Shown: piece by piece, positions 5,713 through 6,724 of the stretch
Numbering within the stretch: the stretch's first letter is position 1
How the letters are laid out: each line of letters begins with the position of its first letter
DNA from: Actinomycetota bacterium
GTDB lineage: Bacteria; Actinomycetota; Actinomycetes; Nanopelagicales; Nanopelagicaceae
Assembly (NCBI GenBank): GCA_009698045.1
Contig: WLRE01000074.1
Span: 1-6,724 of the forward strand
Direction: 5' to 3'
DNA length: 6,724 bases
Notes under the pieces: generated by a model
The model's input: the letters and a program-made list of their open reading frames with translations, nothing else
The model's database searches: none
What the model was told of the DNA's origin: nothing
Position numbers and translations under genes: made by a program

Positions 5713-5751
5713 TTTTCTCGCGTGGCGTTCCTTTAACAGTCTTAGCTGTGC

Positions 5752-5757
5752 TACTTT
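5752..5757 (+). promoter_or_regulatory. possible -10 box for the riboswitch-btuF transcript
   Basis: TACTTT fits TANNNT and is preceded by TG plus one base (extended -10 form). Transcription would start near 5764, just ahead of the aptamer. No good -35 is visible, and the stretch between the previous stop and this box (5713-5751) shows nothing else definite. Confidence 0.35.
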
Positions 5758-5763
5758 TCCACC

Positions 5764-5887
5764 GCTGAAGAGTTCTATTTCTCCAGTAGCAATGCGTTTA
5801 GCGAAGTCCGGTGTGAATCCGGCGCTGTCCCGCAACTGTGATGACCCTAGGGTCTAAGTCAGGTCGCCTAACGAATCGCTGAAGTAT
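5764..5887 (+). ncRNA. cobalamin riboswitch aptamer
   Basis: The conserved core of the B12 riboswitch is present in order: GAAGTCCGGTGTGAATCCGG (5803-5822), where CCGG repeats form the P5 stem; GCGCTGTCCCGCAACTGTGA, the near-invariant CCCGCAACTGT block (5829-5839); a variable hairpin GACC-CTAG-GGTC (5843-5854); and the B12 box AAGTCAGGTCGCCT (5856-5869). CGTTTAG (5795-5801) and CTAACG (5868-5873) can pair, with one bulged base, to close the core. The 5' limit is inferred from the candidate promoter. Such aptamers bind adenosylcobalamin or a related corrinoid and usually repress B12 uptake or synthesis genes; the gene directly downstream encodes a BtuF-like protein, which fits. Confidence 0.93.
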
Positions 5888-5940
5888 CCGACCTCGGAGG
5901 AAGGTCGGGCTTATGAAACATCATTAGCCCAGCTTCCTCC
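5888..5940 (+). promoter_or_regulatory. riboswitch switching region: stem-loop and antiterminator
   Basis: Two mutually exclusive pairings are visible. First, CCGACCT (5888-5894) pairs with AGGTCGG (5902-5908) to give a 7-bp stem with loop CGGAGGA, possibly the P13 stem-loop that kisses the aptamer. Second, GGAGGAAG (5896-5903) is perfectly complementary over 8 bp to CTTCCTCC (5933-5940), which overlaps the 5' arm of the terminator. The second pairing would be the antiterminator formed without ligand. This is inference from complementarity only. Confidence 0.6.
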
Positions 5941-5964
5941 CTCAAAATATTGAGGGAGTTTTTT
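5937..5964 (+). terminator. riboswitch-controlled intrinsic terminator covering the btuF Shine-Dalgarno
   Basis: CTCCCTCAA (5937-5945) and TTGAGGGAG (5950-5958) form a perfect 9-bp stem with an AATA loop followed by six T (5959-5964). The run ends one base before the btuF ATG. The 3' arm contains GAGGGAG, the btuF ribosome site, so the same hairpin would also hide the site in any transcript that escapes termination. Confidence 0.85.
5952..5958 (+). promoter_or_regulatory. Shine-Dalgarno of btuF
   Basis: GAGGGAG lies 7 nt before the ATG at 5966. It is the only clear Shine-Dalgarno sequence before a start codon in this window, and it fixes the btuF start. Confidence 0.75.
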
Positions 5965-5965
5965 A

Positions 5966-6724
5966 ATGAAATTTTTCAGAGTTGCTACCGCGCTCGCCAT
6001 AGTGATTTCTACATTTGGCCTCAACGTTAGTCCCGCACATGCAGCAGTTCCTGCAAGAATTATCTCGCTCTCACCGAGTGCCACCGAGGATCTCTTCGCA
6101 ATCGGTGCTGGTTCGCAAGTCATCGCAGTAGATGATCTCTCTAACTTCCCAAGCAACGCACCCATTACCAGCTTGTCTGCATTCACGCCGAACGTTGAGG
6201 CGCTAGTTACCTACAAGCCCGATCTTGTAATTCTCAATTCCACTGCCACTAAAGCGGAGGAGATTCGCAAGCAGCTCACCAAACTTGGAATATCCGTTTA
6301 TTGGGAGGTATCGCCCAATACGCTCAATGAAGCGTATGCAGAAATTACAGCGCTAGGAAAAGTCACCGGACGCATCAAAGAGGCCACTAGCGTCGTTGCC
6401 AACATGAAAAAGAGAATCGCGGCATCTGTAAGCGCACATCGAAAGGGTAAATCGGTCACCATTTTTCACGAATTGGATAGCACGCTTTACTCTGCCACTT
6501 CCGAAACTTTCATCGGCTCGGTCTATCAAAGTTTCAACCTGAGCAATATTGCAGATGCTGCGGCGACTGCGGACTCCTATGGTTATCCACAACTTACAAG
6601 TGAATACATCGTGAAGGTCAATCCGCGCATTATCTATTTAGCTGATGCTGAATTCGGTGAAAATTTAAAGAGTGTGAGTCAGCGCCCAGGCTGGAAAAAC
6701 ATCACCGCAGTACGCAAAAAACAA
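5966..6724 (+). CDS. btuF: cobalamin ABC transporter substrate-binding protein (cut by window edge)
   Basis: The first 253 codons of a class III periplasmic-binding protein (Peripla_BP_2 / BtuF-FepB type), open to the right edge; the family is usually somewhat longer. Residues 1-26 are a signal peptide (MKFFRVATALAIV..., cleavage site AHA before AVPA). The mature start ARIISLSPSATEDLFAIGAG (30-49) is the typical first strand-helix of the family, followed by KPDLVILNS and, near the end, VNPRIIYLAD and RPGWKNITAVRKKQ, both typical of the second lobe. It would bind cobalamin outside the membrane and deliver it to a BtuCD-type permease, whose genes are probably beyond the window. The cobalamin riboswitch directly upstream supports B12 rather than iron-siderophore as ligand. 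Unusually for a Gram-positive binding protein, there is no lipobox Cys. Start chosen by Shine-Dalgarno spacing and signal peptide. Confidence 0.9.
   Translation, partial: MKFFRVATALAIVISTFGLNVSPAHAAVPARIISLSPSATEDLFAIGAGSQVIAVDDLSNFPSNAPITSLSAFTPNVEALVTYKPDLVILNSTATKAEEIRKQLTKLGISVYWEVSPNTLNEAYAEITALGKVTGRIKEATSVVANMKKRIAASVSAHRKGKSVTIFHELDSTLYSATSETFIGSVYQSFNLSNIADAAATADSYGYPQLTSEYIVKVNPRIIYLADAEFGENLKSVSQRPGWKNITAVRKKQ

Noticed and set aside
5736..5749. Small ACAG/CTGT hairpin before a T-rich stretch as terminator of the small membrane gene
   Set aside because: Only 4 bp of stem and the T-run is interrupted; too weak to call.
5843..5854. Perfect 12-bp palindrome GACCCTAGGGTC as a possible operator
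   Set aside because: It sits between the ACTGT block and the B12 box, where the cobalamin aptamer has a variable hairpin, so it is better read as an RNA stem.
5666..5857. 63-codon plus-strand open frame across the end of the small membrane gene and the riboswitch
   Set aside because: It runs through the conserved aptamer core, and its protein shows no recognisable pattern.
5911..6186. 91-codon minus-strand open frame antisense to the start of btuF
   Set aside because: It is the reverse shadow of the signal peptide and first domain of btuF and covers the terminator hairpin.

Overview
The window looks like ordinary chromosome of a small-genome, medium-GC actinobacterium, most plausibly a freshwater planktonic lineage such as the acI/Nanopelagicales group. 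That placement is inference from four things: gene content (a CtaC-type lipoprotein start, a close relative of mycobacterial adenosine kinase, a DUF3043 protein), very tight packing, a GC content that looks near 50%, and TANNNT -10 boxes placed directly before start codons. I see no mobile element, CRISPR array, tRNA or rRNA.

Layout: (1) 1-121, minus strand: the first 40 codons of ctaC (cytochrome c oxidase subunit II), running off the left edge. (2) 180-1253, plus: a cysteine-desulfurase-like protein that keeps the sulfur-acceptor Cys loop but has Arg where the PLP-binding Lys should be. (3) 1254-2243, minus: a PfkB-family kinase very like mycobacterial AdoK; its stop codon abuts the previous one with no base between. 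(4) 2283-2648, minus: an A-type Fe-S carrier (ErpA/HesB). (5) 2678-3829, plus: quinolinate synthase NadA, a 4Fe-4S enzyme, divergent from the carrier across only 29 bp. (6) 3834-4379, plus: a DUF3043 two-helix membrane protein. (7) 4384-5385, minus: an aldo/keto reductase whose last codons form the terminator of the convergent DUF3043 gene. (8) 5410-5712, plus: a small secreted or anchored membrane protein of unknown function. (9) 5713-5965: a cobalamin riboswitch with a terminator/antiterminator expression platform. (10) 5966 to the right edge, plus: the BtuF-like periplasmic-binding component of a cobalamin ABC transporter, cut by the window.

Two functional themes appear. The left part joins respiration, purine salvage and Fe-S/NAD biosynthesis: the Fe-S carrier sits back-to-back with the Fe-S enzyme NadA, and a desulfurase homologue is nearby. 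This resembles an arrangement I recall from other actinobacteria. The right part is B12 acquisition under direct cobalamin control, which would suit an organism dependent on external B12.

The most striking feature is regulatory. Seven of the nine start codons have a TANNNT hexamer ending exactly 6 or 7 nt upstream and no Shine-Dalgarno sequence, and an eighth has a near match. That is the signature of leaderless transcripts. Only btuF, which must carry a riboswitch leader, has a clear Shine-Dalgarno. I found no convincing new multi-gene system; the oddities worth checking are the lysine-less desulfurase homologue, the overlapping divergent -10 boxes at 5393-5402, and the riboswitch platform.
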